This document shows positions 1 through 5,947 of a stretch of 10,596 bases of DNA, in pieces. Under the pieces are notes generated by a model. That model was given only the letters and a program-made list of their open reading frames with translations, searched no databases and was not told the origin of the DNA. The DNA comes from CAZRVH01 sp964608325 (GTDB lineage Bacteria > Patescibacteriota > Gracilibacteria > Peribacterales > Peribacteraceae), in assembly GCA_964608325.1 (NCBI GenBank), contig CAZSMX010000024.1, positions 1-10,596 of the forward strand. The letters are read 5' to 3'. A program made the translations under genes and the position numbers. The stretch's first letter is position 1; the number at the start of each line of letters is the position of its first letter.

Positions 1-3
1 CAT

Positions 4-79
4 GTCACGGTAGCTCAGTTGGTAGAGCACGGGACTCATAAGCCCGGGGTCGCCGGTTCAATCCCGGCCCGTGACACCA
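4..79 (+). tRNA. tRNA with CAT anticodon (elongator Met, or Ile2)
   Basis: A full cloverleaf can be folded. The acceptor stem is GTCACGG (4-10) with CCGTGAC (69-75), the D stem is GCTC/GAGC, and the T arm is GCCGG/CCGGC around TTCAATC. The discriminator is A76 and CCA is encoded at 77-79. The anticodon loop is CTCATAA, with anticodon CAT at 37-39. A paired first acceptor base pair (G-C) argues against an initiator tRNA. Sequence alone does not separate elongator Met from the lysidine-modified Ile2 tRNA. One oddity is that the anticodon-stem pair closing the loop is A34·G42, a mismatch. Only 3 nt of upstream sequence are in the window, so its promoter cannot be judged. Confidence 0.95.
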
Positions 80-82
80 TTT

Positions 83-445
83 CTACTCCAAAAACAGCAA
101 CGCCAAAGCGGCCAAAAGCAGACCCGTATCGCGTACGCCGATATCGTTCCATCCCACGATCGTCACGATGCCGACCAGGTGCATGGCGATCAGGATGCAG
201 CCCATCTGCCGTACTTTCTTGATTGGGAATAGGAGGAGCAGGCCGAACAGGATTTCCATCGCGCCGATGATTCCAAGCCAGGTATCGATGCCGATCCCCA
301 ACAGGTTATCCATCCACAGCGGCATGAAGCCGAGCCATATGGTGGGATGCAGGAATTTGTCGATGCCGAAGTAGAGGAAGACAAGGACGAGCGCGGTCGT
401 GAGCAGGCCGTGGGCGTATTTATGATTGTTCATGACCGTGAACAT
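83..445 (-). CDS. DoxX-like small integral membrane protein
   Basis: This 120-residue protein is almost entirely hydrophobic, with about four membrane helices (roughly residues 12-30, 47-72, 79-99 and 105-119). The pattern of a first helix followed by F-G-x-D-K-F resembles the DoxX/DoxD-like family. Members are membrane proteins of mostly unclear role, sometimes linked to redox or sulfur metabolism, so no specific function is claimed. The start is uncertain. Met1 at 445 is possible. Met5 at 433 lies 8 nt after a weak TAATGT preceded, at 17 nt spacing, by GTGACA (minus strand 470-465), which fits the leaderless arrangement of other genes here. The gene converges on the upstream tRNA, ending 3 nt from its CCA, and is divergent from the next gene. 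Confidence 0.6.
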   Translation of the reverse strand: MFTVMNNHKYAHGLLTTALVLVFLYFGIDKFLHPTIWLGFMPLWMDNLLGIGIDTWLGIIGAMEILFGLLLLFPIKKVRQMGCILIAMHLVGIVTIVGWNDIGVRDTGLLLAALALLFLE

Positions 446-490
446 TACCGATGATGCTCGCTTCTGTCACATTCTTTCCGCGTTTTTTGC

Positions 491-517
491 TTGGCAGGGC
501 GTTCCTTGTGATATGAT
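491..517 (+). promoter_or_regulatory. Promoter of the secreted-protein/grpE operon, extended -10
   Basis: TGATATGAT at 509-517 is an extended -10 (TGn followed by TATGAT). The hexamer ends 6 nt before the ATG at 524. TTGGCA at 491-496 resembles a -35, but the spacer is only 15 nt, so the extended -10 may carry most of the activity. The predicted transcript would have essentially no 5' leader. Confidence 0.6.
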
Positions 518-523
518 CCGGGC

Positions 524-1222
524 ATGAAAAACGCCATGCGCTTTTTGCCCGTTCTCATCGCCGCCGTCGCCATGGGCGCGGCTGCCATGACCCCCAGGCA
601 GTACGTCCAGAATCCCGATCCCAACCACACGCATGCGGACTTCGCGGTGTGGGTCAACGGCACGCAGTTGGATTTCTCCGACCAGCGCTACATGTCCGCG
701 CCGCCCGCGCAGGCATCGGTCTTCGACGTACTCGTTCCCACGGCATCCGCGCACGAAGAGGAAGTCGAGGCACTGCCCGGACGCGAGTATCTCCACCTCC
801 ACGACGGCAATGGCCACGTGTTGCACCGCCACAAGCCGGGCCTGACGATCGGCGAATTCTTCGCGTCGCTCGGACTCGATATGGAAGATACGTGTTTCAC
901 TCTTGATGATTTCCTCTTTGCGCAGCTGGACCAGGGTTGGGTGAAGGACTTCGCCCGCACGAAGAAGCTCTGCAATGACGGCAAGTTCCGCTGGACGATG
1001 ATCGTGAACGGAACGAAGGTCGCCATGAACCATCACTACGTACCCCAGGACATGGACAAGATCCTGCTGAGCTACGGCTCCAGCGATACGGCTGCCGATG
1101 AGCAATACATGTCCATCACGGACGAAGCGTGCAGGTATTCCAAGACCTGCCCGTGGAAAGGCGAGCCTCCGTCCGAGAATTGCATCGCCGATCCCGAAGT
1201 TCCCTGTGTCCTTCCCGAATAA
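524..1222 (+). CDS. Predicted exported His/Cys-rich protein of unknown function
   Basis: This 232-residue protein has a signal peptide: MKNAMR, a hydrophobic run to about residue 21, then A-A-M-T. The mature part opens with N-H-T-H-A-D-F (34-40) and carries a second cluster, HLHDGNG...LHRH (91-103). The histidines could bind a metal. A variable, alanine-rich segment (about 60-85) separates the two clusters. Six cysteines (124, 150, 203, 209, 220, 228) are concentrated in the C-terminal half, which fits disulfides in an exported protein. I recognise the general look of a family seen in CPR genomes but cannot name a function. The start is set by the extended -10 only 6 nt upstream. grpE follows after 4 nt, so the two genes are probably one transcript. 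Confidence 0.75.
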   Translation: MKNAMRFLPVLIAAVAMGAAAMTPRQYVQNPDPNHTHADFAVWVNGTQLDFSDQRYMSAPPAQASVFDVLVPTASAHEEEVEALPGREYLHLHDGNGHVLHRHKPGLTIGEFFASLGLDMEDTCFTLDDFLFAQLDQGWVKDFARTKKLCNDGKFRWTMIVNGTKVAMNHHYVPQDMDKILLSYGSSDTAADEQYMSITDEACRYSKTCPWKGEPPSENCIADPEVPCVLPE

Positions 1223-1226
1223 TCCT

Positions 1227-1739
1227 ATGGCAGACGATCAGACCCAAACTCCCGGCGACGATATGGCAAAGGCAGGTTCTTCCGCGGCCGCGCAGGATAT
1301 CGAAGCGATGCAGGCCGAATTGAATAAATTCAAAGACATCGCCGCGCGTGCCCAGGCGGACCTGCAGAACGCGAAGGCGCGCATGGAGAAGGACAGCCAG
1401 GATCTGCGTAAGTTCGCCACCGAAGGCCTCATCCTCCGCATTCTGCCGACGCTCGACAACTTCCAACGCGCATTCCTGCATATCCCCAAGGAGATCGAAA
1501 ATAACGAATGGGTGAAGGGTGTCTCCGCCATCGAAGCAGACCTCATGCGTCAGATGGCCGATGCAGGCTTGGCGCGCATGCAGGTGATGGGCGAAATGGC
1601 CGATTCCGATCGCCACGAAATCCTCACGATCGGACCGGGGGAAGAGGGAAAGGTGACCGAAGTGTTGGAAGAAGGCTACGAGCTGAATGGCAAAGTCATC
1701 CGCCCCGCGAAAGTCAAAGTTGGAGACGGAAGCAAGTAA
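1227..1739 (+). CDS. grpE: GrpE, DnaK nucleotide-exchange factor
   Basis: GrpE dimers release ADP from the cytoplasmic Hsp70 chaperone DnaK. The 170-residue protein has the family layout. It starts with a polar, disordered N-terminus and continues with a long heptad-rich helix (about 24-65, EAMQAELNKFKDIAARAQ). The hinge signature ILPTLDNFQRAF (72-83) follows, and the C-terminal β-domain ends with EGYELNGKVIRPAKV (149-163). Length is slightly under the usual 180-200. An in-frame reading extends back to 1098, but it overlaps the previous gene and does not resemble GrpE. ATG at 1227, 4 nt after the previous stop, is therefore chosen, with translational coupling likely. No Shine-Dalgarno is visible. 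dnaK, dnaJ and hrcA, the common partners, are not adjacent. Confidence 0.95.
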   Translation: MADDQTQTPGDDMAKAGSSAAAQDIEAMQAELNKFKDIAARAQADLQNAKARMEKDSQDLRKFATEGLILRILPTLDNFQRAFLHIPKEIENNEWVKGVSAIEADLMRQMADAGLARMQVMGEMADSDRHEILTIGPGEEGKVTEVLEEGYELNGKVIRPAKVKVGDGSK

Positions 1740-1767
1740 TTGACAAGGAATGAAGGCGGTCTACCAT
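1740..1767 (+). promoter_or_regulatory. Promoter with consensus -35 for the orphan gene at 1775
   Basis: TTGACA at 1740-1745 is a perfect -35, placed immediately after the grpE stop codon (TAA, 1737-1739). After a 16-nt spacer comes TACCAT (1762-1767, 4 of 6 consensus), which ends 7 nt before the ATG at 1775. The resulting mRNA would be leaderless or nearly so. Confidence 0.65.
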
Positions 1768-1774
1768 TGGTCCT

Positions 1775-2209
1775 ATGCCTATTAATAGAATTGATGCATC
1801 GGAGATCGCACGATGGAACGATGTGCTTGATGGGGTGACTGTGAAAATATTCACAGCGCAGCATTTGGTTGCGCTCCATCGCATTGAAACACCTGAACAA
1901 CTGATTGAGGCAATTTCGGGTATCTATTATTCGTTGTATTCCATTGATGTTCAAAAACTGGATCAGATCGGCTTTGAAAAGGTAGGCCGTCTTGGTAATT
2001 CTGAATGGAAGTCTCTTCTCACTATGACGCGACATTTGCGAGCGCAGTCGCCGGAGTGCGAACAGCAAATGAGGCTTATCGAGGATACTCTCCGTGATCT
2101 TCTCTCGAATGCAGTACGTGAATTGGTGAAGCAAAACGATCCCACAGTATCAAACATAGTTTCCGAGACGCGCCTGCAAGTGGATATGCGCCAATTTGAA
2201 ACCCATTAG
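1775..2209 (+). CDS. Hypothetical protein, AT-richer than its neighbours
   Basis: I do not recognise this 144-residue protein. It is soluble, with no signal peptide or membrane segment, and appears mostly helical. The C-terminal half (about 70-130) is rich in charged, amphipathic stretches such as CEQQMRLIEDTLRDLLSNAV. A hand count gives about 46% GC, against roughly 58% for the genes on both sides, and its codon use is correspondingly different, which suggests horizontal acquisition. It has its own promoter with a consensus TTGACA and no leader. Its stop codon (TAG, 2207-2209) overlaps the stop codon of the convergent murD (TAA on the minus strand, 2206-2208), leaving no room for a terminator. 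Reality as a gene is supported by the promoter and by intact reading throughout; function is unknown. Confidence 0.7.
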   Translation: MPINRIDASEIARWNDVLDGVTVKIFTAQHLVALHRIETPEQLIEAISGIYYSLYSIDVQKLDQIGFEKVGRLGNSEWKSLLTMTRHLRAQSPECEQQMRLIEDTLRDLLSNAVRELVKQNDPTVSNIVSETRLQVDMRQFETH

Positions 2210-3498
2210 TTGCCGATCTGCTTTTGGAACTGGTCGCCCTTATCCTCGAAGTTCTTGAACATGTTGTAGCTCGGGGATGCCGTGGAGAGCAGGCAGGTCA
2301 TGCCCGGCTTCGTCATCTTCTTCGCGATGGCGACGGCTTCTTCCATCGAATGCGCATCATGCATCGCGATCTTCTTCGCGGTATCCGCCGCCTCGATCGC
2401 TGTGCGGATCCTCACACCGGTATCCGGGAACAGGATGGCGTTCGTGACGCTGCTTGCGACGACTTCCTTCGCCAATTCCGTGAAGTCTAAGCCGCGGTCC
2501 TGGCCTCCCAGGATGATCGTGTCCACCTTGCCGGCAAGCGCATGCAATGCGGCGATGGCGGATTCGGGCGTGGTGGAGATGGCGTCATCCACCCAGTCGA
2601 TGCCATCTTTATTGCCCACGAACTGCAGGCGGTGTTTCAGTCCTTTGAATGCCTTGATGGCTTTCACCGCGACATCGGGATGCACGCCGAGCGATTCGCA
2701 CACCTTGTAGGCTCCCGCGATGTTGCTGAGGTTGTGTTTGCCGATGAGGTTGATCTCCTCGCGCGTCACCGGGCAGTCTGCCTCGGAGAAGGGGACTTTG
2801 CGACCCTCGCCCTCCTTCGCGATCTCGATGCAGCCCGAATGGTTGGTGCAGAAGAACACGGTGTCCTGGGGCGTCTGGAAGCGCGCGATGTGCTTCTTCG
2901 CTTCCAAGTAGTTTTCCATCGATCCGTGGTAATCCAGGTGCTCCGGGAAGAAGCTCGTGACCACCGCGATGTGCGGGCTGACCGTCAGGTCCATCAGCTG
3001 ATAGCTGCTCATTTCCAGCACGAAGATGGTCCCTTTCTTCGCGTCATCAATGTGACTGATGCTCGGCTCGCCGATGTTGCCCACCAAGTGCGCGTCGCGT
3101 CCGTCTTCCTTCAGGATCGCCGCGATCAAACTGGATGTCGTGCTCTTGCCCTTCGATCCTGTGATGCCGATCACCATGGCGCCCGTGTCCTTGATGGAAT
3201 CGAAGAAGACCTGCGTCGGCGTGGTCAGCTTATGGCCCCATTTCTCGAACAGGGGATGCGGCGGAATTCCCGGGGATTTGATGATAAGGTCGAAGTTCGC
3301 GGCATCGATTTGCTCCAAGTAATCATCGCCCGTGATGACCGGGTGATCGGGGTGCGTGAAGTCCTTTTTCTTGTCCGCTAGCGTGATGTCTCCGTCCCAT
3401 GCGATTTCCTCCAATGCCTTCAGCATCGCCTGGCCTTCCTTGCCGAAGCCAATGATACAGATGCTCTGTGCGCCGCCTTCGAGATCGCGGATATTCAT
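2206..3498 (-). CDS. murD: MurD-type UDP-MurNAc-L-alanine:glutamate ligase, probably L-Glu-adding (MurD2-like)
   Basis: This cytoplasmic ATP-dependent ligase adds glutamate to UDP-MurNAc-L-Ala in peptidoglycan synthesis. At 430 residues it has normal MurD length. Visible motifs are an N-terminal Rossmann start (CIIGFGKEG, 14-22), the Mur ATP loop GITGSKGKST (111-120), LEMSSYQL (161-168), HLDYHG (187-192), GKHNLSNIAGA (253-263), GGQDRGLDF (331-339), and the C-terminal STASPSYNMFKNFEDKGD (405-422). The usual MurD loop D-S-K-A-T-N is replaced by D-D-A-I-S-T-T-P-E-S (304-313). That loop lies near the amino-acid substrate in known MurD structures. Together with murL directly upstream in an ATGA overlap, this suggests the L-Glu-specific MurD2 type (EC 6.3.2.53), although this is inference. 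The frame stays open back to 3678, but that part lies inside murL and is unlike MurD, so the start is 3498. Confidence 0.93.
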   Translation of the reverse strand: MNIRDLEGGAQSICIIGFGKEGQAMLKALEEIAWDGDITLADKKKDFTHPDHPVITGDDYLEQIDAANFDLIIKSPGIPPHPLFEKWGHKLTTPTQVFFDSIKDTGAMVIGITGSKGKSTTSSLIAAILKEDGRDAHLVGNIGEPSISHIDDAKKGTIFVLEMSSYQLMDLTVSPHIAVVTSFFPEHLDYHGSMENYLEAKKHIARFQTPQDTVFFCTNHSGCIEIAKEGEGRKVPFSEADCPVTREEINLIGKHNLSNIAGAYKVCESLGVHPDVAVKAIKAFKGLKHRLQFVGNKDGIDWVDDAISTTPESAIAALHALAGKVDTIILGGQDRGLDFTELAKEVVASSVTNAILFPDTGVRIRTAIEAADTAKKIAMHDAHSMEEAVAIAKKMTKPGMTCLLSTASPSYNMFKNFEDKGDQFQKQIGN

Positions 3499-4808
3499 GG
3501 GACGAGGGAGAGATATTCTTTGGGAATGGCGTGGTCGTCGGACGGTTCCATCGCTTCGTTCAGCATGGCCTGCGCTTTCTTCTCGGTAAAGAGCTTCATG
3601 ACGGGCGTGCCGTCGAAATCCCCGCGCTTCTGGATGAGCAGGAACGCGGCTTTCACTTCCTCCGGCGTACCGACGCATTCGAATGGCTTGAACCCTTCCA
3701 ATCCCAGGAGTTCCTTGTAGAGCGGGATCAGCTTCTCATCTTCGAACAGGTTCTTGCCGAAGAGGGGAACGAGTTGTTCTTTCGGCAGGTACGCCGCCAG
3801 CATCACGAACGCGAAGGCGCACTTGGGGCACTCGCCGCACCACAGCGTTGGCATTTCCTTCTTAGCCACCAGGTGCCAGTTGCGGTTGCAGCTGGTGAAG
3901 AGCTCCAGGTACTTGGGATATTCGGTAAACAGCTCGACGATCTTCAGTTCGCTGTACCGCCTGAGGAGGCTGAAGTAGCCGACGTCCTTCGTCACGTAGT
4001 TCGCGAGGTATTCCTGCAGCATGCGTTCGAATTCCAAACTCTTGCTCCACTGGTGGTTGATCGTCTTTCCCTTGTACTCCACATTCCCTTCGTTGGCGCT
4101 GCGTTCGTTGCTGAAGATGACGTCCGAGTAACCGCCCAGGACGGCGATGGCGACTGCCAGGAAGGAAATGTAGGCGCTGATGGGCACATGGCCGTTCAAC
4201 GCTCCTTCTTCATTCAGCCTGAATAGTTCCGGCGACAGCGCGCGCTTCACGTTGAGCAGGTGGATATCCGCGGCGTCGGCCATCTCGTTGATGATCGGGT
4301 GTTCGCCGACGCGCAGGAGGGTTTGGCTGTAGCCAGCGTCTTTCAGGAGTTCGATGGTGACGATGGAATCCTTTCCCCCTCCGATCGGCACGAGCGGTTT
4401 GCGCGTCACGGCATCGGGCGACCGTTCGATCGCCGGCACTTCCTCCGTGGAAACGGGGAAGTGGATGCGGTCATTCGGGTCCAACTCGTTGCGGTAGAAG
4501 AACTCGCCCAGTCCGTCCTCATACACTTTCGTCCAGAACGCGGCCTGTTCCTTGGTGAGGTCCCCGGAGTGGATCTCAATGGTCTTCGGCAGGCAGGTCT
4601 TGAAGTAGCTGATACCGCCGATGAGGTGCAGGTTGAACAGCGCGCGCTCGAACGCCTCGGCGTCCACGTCTTCGGAAATGACGCCCTTTGGCAGGGTGAT
4701 CGTCTCCGTGAAGGGGATTTCCCCGTCGAGGCTGTAACTGAGGCTGATTTGGCGTGTTTCCTCGTCAAAGCCGAAGGATTCGAAGATGAAGCGTTCGTGC
4801 TGTTTCAT
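3495..4808 (-). CDS. murL: MurL, UDP-MurNAc-L-Ala-L-Glu epimerase
   Basis: MurL converts the terminal L-Glu of UDP-MurNAc-L-Ala-L-Glu to D-Glu, using ATP and releasing AMP and PPi (EC 5.1.1.23, described in Xanthomonas). Counting from the first possible Met, the protein shows a PP-loop-like GGGKDS (148-153), FSNERSANEGN (237-247), NHQWSKSLEFE (256-266), SCNRN (311-315) and a cysteine-rich WCGECPKC (328-335). The GGGKDS motif suits an ATP-pyrophosphatase fold. I recognise the overall pattern as MurL from memory of the family. Met1 and Met2 at 4823 and 4820 overlap a TATGAT -10. Met6 at 4808, 10 nt after that hexamer, is preferred and gives 437 residues. Its TGA stop overlaps the murD ATG, so the two are translationally coupled. 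A general PP-loop enzyme is the alternative. Confidence 0.87.
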   Translation of the reverse strand: MKQHERFIFESFGFDEETRQISLSYSLDGEIPFTETITLPKGVISEDVDAEAFERALFNLHLIGGISYFKTCLPKTIEIHSGDLTKEQAAFWTKVYEDGLGEFFYRNELDPNDRIHFPVSTEEVPAIERSPDAVTRKPLVPIGGGKDSIVTIELLKDAGYSQTLLRVGEHPIINEMADAADIHLLNVKRALSPELFRLNEEGALNGHVPISAYISFLAVAIAVLGGYSDVIFSNERSANEGNVEYKGKTINHQWSKSLEFERMLQEYLANYVTKDVGYFSLLRRYSELKIVELFTEYPKYLELFTSCNRNWHLVAKKEMPTLWCGECPKCAFAFVMLAAYLPKEQLVPLFGKNLFEDEKLIPLYKELLGLEGFKPFECVGTPEEVKAAFLLIQKRGDFDGTPVMKLFTEKKAQAMLNEAMEPSDDHAIPKEYLSLVP

Positions 4809-4818
4809 GGGTATGGCC

Positions 4819-4824
4819 ATCATA
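4819..4824 (-). promoter_or_regulatory. -10 element of the murL-murD operon
   Basis: TATGAT on the minus strand (5 of 6 consensus) ends 10 nt before the preferred murL start at 4808. No good -35 is visible at 16-18 nt. The hexamer contains the alternative start codon at 4823, which is the main argument against using that start. Confidence 0.5.
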
Positions 4825-4837
4825 CCCTGTTCCGCCT

Positions 4838-4865
4838 TTGAGTCCCAGGCCGTAAACGCTACTAT
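4838..4865 (+). promoter_or_regulatory. tRNA-Leu promoter
   Basis: TTGAGT (4838-4843) and TACTAT (4860-4865) are separated by 16 nt, and each matches consensus at 4 of 6 positions. The -10 ends 8 nt before G1 of the tRNA (4874), so initiation would fall at or within 1-3 nt of the mature 5' end. Confidence 0.55.
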
Positions 4866-4873
4866 CTCGCCGT

Positions 4874-4959
4874 GCCGTGGTGGCGGAATGGTATACGCGA
4901 ACGACTCAAAATCGTTTTCCCTTACGGGATTGAGGGTTCAAGTCCCTCCCACGGCACCA
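4874..4959 (+). tRNA. tRNA-Leu (anticodon CAA)
   Basis: The acceptor stem is GCCGTGG (4874-4880) with CCACGGC (4949-4955). The discriminator is A4956 and CCA is encoded at 4957-4959. The anticodon stem AACGA/TCGTT closes the loop CTCAAAA, with anticodon CAA at 4907-4909, which reads TTG. The long variable arm forms its own hairpin (TCCC/GGGA, 4918-4929), the class II feature of Leu, Ser and Tyr tRNAs. The T stem is GAGGG/CCCTC. The 3' end is 9 nt from the end of the convergent lipoprotein gene. Confidence 0.97.
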
Positions 4960-4968
4960 TCGAATGGC

Positions 4969-5712
4969 TTACTCGAAGCGGATGCTGGCAAGAATTTCGT
5001 CAGTTTCTTTTCTCATATGTGCCACGTTCGCATTGTATGCCTGCTCGTCTTGGGAGAGGCCATCCCATGGGTGATCGCGAAGACAGCCCATGCAGCCGCC
5101 TAGCATGATTTCCAAGACCGCGGATTTCTCAGGCAAGGGGATTACGTAGGTCATGCTGCTCCAGCCCGCATCGCCGAAACCGAACATGTAGGCTTTTTTG
5201 CCGCCGATCATCCTGCTTTCCGGTACGAAAGGTTTCTGCTCCATCAGGCCGAACCATGTTTCCGCATCCGGGTCGTATGCGTACTCATCCGCGTAGATGT
5301 CCATCTTCGTATAGTCCTTCAGGGGAAAGGCATTGATGTGCATGCTGAATTCCGCATCAATGTCCCTGTCTGCGGTGATCAAGTTCAGAAGGGGCATTGT
5401 TTCCCCTTTGTATTTTAATTCGCCGTCCGCGATGTACGCGCCGTATTTCTTGGGAAATACCCTCTCGTTGGCGCGGATGGGTTCGAAGTGTGTCGGATAG
5501 CTAAGTGAAAAACCGAATTCGGTATTTTTGTAGATGCCGGGGTGTGCAGTCCTGTCAAAAAAGTCGGAGCTTGCGCTCGAGGAATCCGCCGAAAAGGACG
5601 AGCTTTGCGAGGAGGAAGACGATGATGTCGTGCCGCCGGTATCCAATGCAGGAGCCGTGCACGCGGAGATTAGAACCAGGAATGGAGCAACTCGGAGGAA
5701 CGATGTGTGCAT
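4969..5712 (-). CDS. Predicted lipoprotein with Ser-rich linker
   Basis: This 247-residue protein begins with a signal sequence (MHTSFLRVAPFLVLISAC) whose lipobox I-S-A-C places the lipidated cysteine at residue 18. A low-complexity serine linker follows (about 27-50). The globular part starts with F-G-F-S-L-S-Y-P (about 67-74), a pattern found in PsbP-like or DUF1795-type surface lipoprotein domains. It should be anchored in the membrane and face outward. The specific function is unknown. Two later cysteines lie in G-G-C-M-G-C (about 207-212), which could form a disulfide or metal site. It lies 24 nt downstream of the small lipoprotein gene and is probably co-transcribed. A TATCAT on the minus strand (5735-5730) could be an internal promoter, but it is 17 nt from the start. 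Confidence 0.75.
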   Translation of the reverse strand: MHTSFLRVAPFLVLISACTAPALDTGGTTSSSSSSQSSSFSADSSSASSDFFDRTAHPGIYKNTEFGFSLSYPTHFEPIRANERVFPKKYGAYIADGELKYKGETMPLLNLITADRDIDAEFSMHINAFPLKDYTKMDIYADEYAYDPDAETWFGLMEQKPFVPESRMIGGKKAYMFGFGDAGWSSMTYVIPLPEKSAVLEIMLGGCMGCLRDHPWDGLSQDEQAYNANVAHMRKETDEILASIRFE

Positions 5713-5736
5713 AGCGTATGGGGTATGTTATGATAC

Positions 5737-5922
5737 TCAGTTCTTCACCGCTCCCGTTCCCACTTTGGGAACCACGGCGCCGCTGTTTGCGAGCGCGCCC
5801 GTTGCTACCGGAGGTTCGTAGGCCTTCCACTGTTTTTCGGTTTCCGCCGCCTCGTCCTTCCCGCATCCCGCGAGGAAGATGCTCAATGCCATGCTGGATC
5901 CGATGAGAACTGCGCGTGTCAT
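5737..5922 (-). CDS. Small predicted lipoprotein
   Basis: This 61-residue protein is dominated by its export signal: MTR, a hydrophobic core (about 5-17), then a textbook lipobox L-A-G-C with Cys20. The mature peptide of about 41 residues is polar and Ala/Gly/Val-rich, without a recognisable domain. Such short lipoproteins may be structural or immunity-type peptides, but nothing here decides that. A TACTAT (minus strand 5937-5932) ends 9 nt before the ATG, and a TATGAT (5942-5937) lies 14 nt before it, so it heads a likely two-gene lipoprotein transcript. The reading frame and the perfect lipobox support a real gene despite the short length. Confidence 0.65.
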   Translation of the reverse strand: MTRAVLIGSSMALSIFLAGCGKDEAAETEKQWKAYEPPVATGALANSGAVVPKVGTGAVKN

Positions 5923-5930
5923 GCGGCGGG

Positions 5931-5942
5931 TATAGTATCATA
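5931..5942. promoter_or_regulatory. Overlapping divergent -10 elements
   Basis: On the plus strand, TATCAT (5936-5941) ends 6 nt before the GTG at 5948, with a second candidate, TATAGT, at 5931-5936. On the minus strand, TACTAT (5937-5932) ends 9 nt before the ATG at 5922, with TATGAT (5942-5937) as an alternative. The two promoters share the same 12 bp, so they are likely to compete for RNA polymerase. Confidence 0.55.
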
Positions 5943-5947
5943 GTCGC

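Noticed and set aside
467..1105. Minus-strand frame of 212 codons over the secreted protein gene
   Set aside because: No promoter or recognisable domain. The plus-strand gene has a signal peptide and a promoter.
2542..3381. Open frame of 279 codons on the plus strand inside murD
   Set aside because: It mirrors the wobble bias of murD codons. Composition is rich in Arg, Val and His without domains. Similar shadows occur at 3468-4226 and 8554-9363.
3499..3678. N-terminal extension of murD by 60 codons
   Set aside because: It lies inside murL, is Arg/His-rich and unlike MurD. The ATG at 3498 in an ATGA overlap gives the normal N-terminus.
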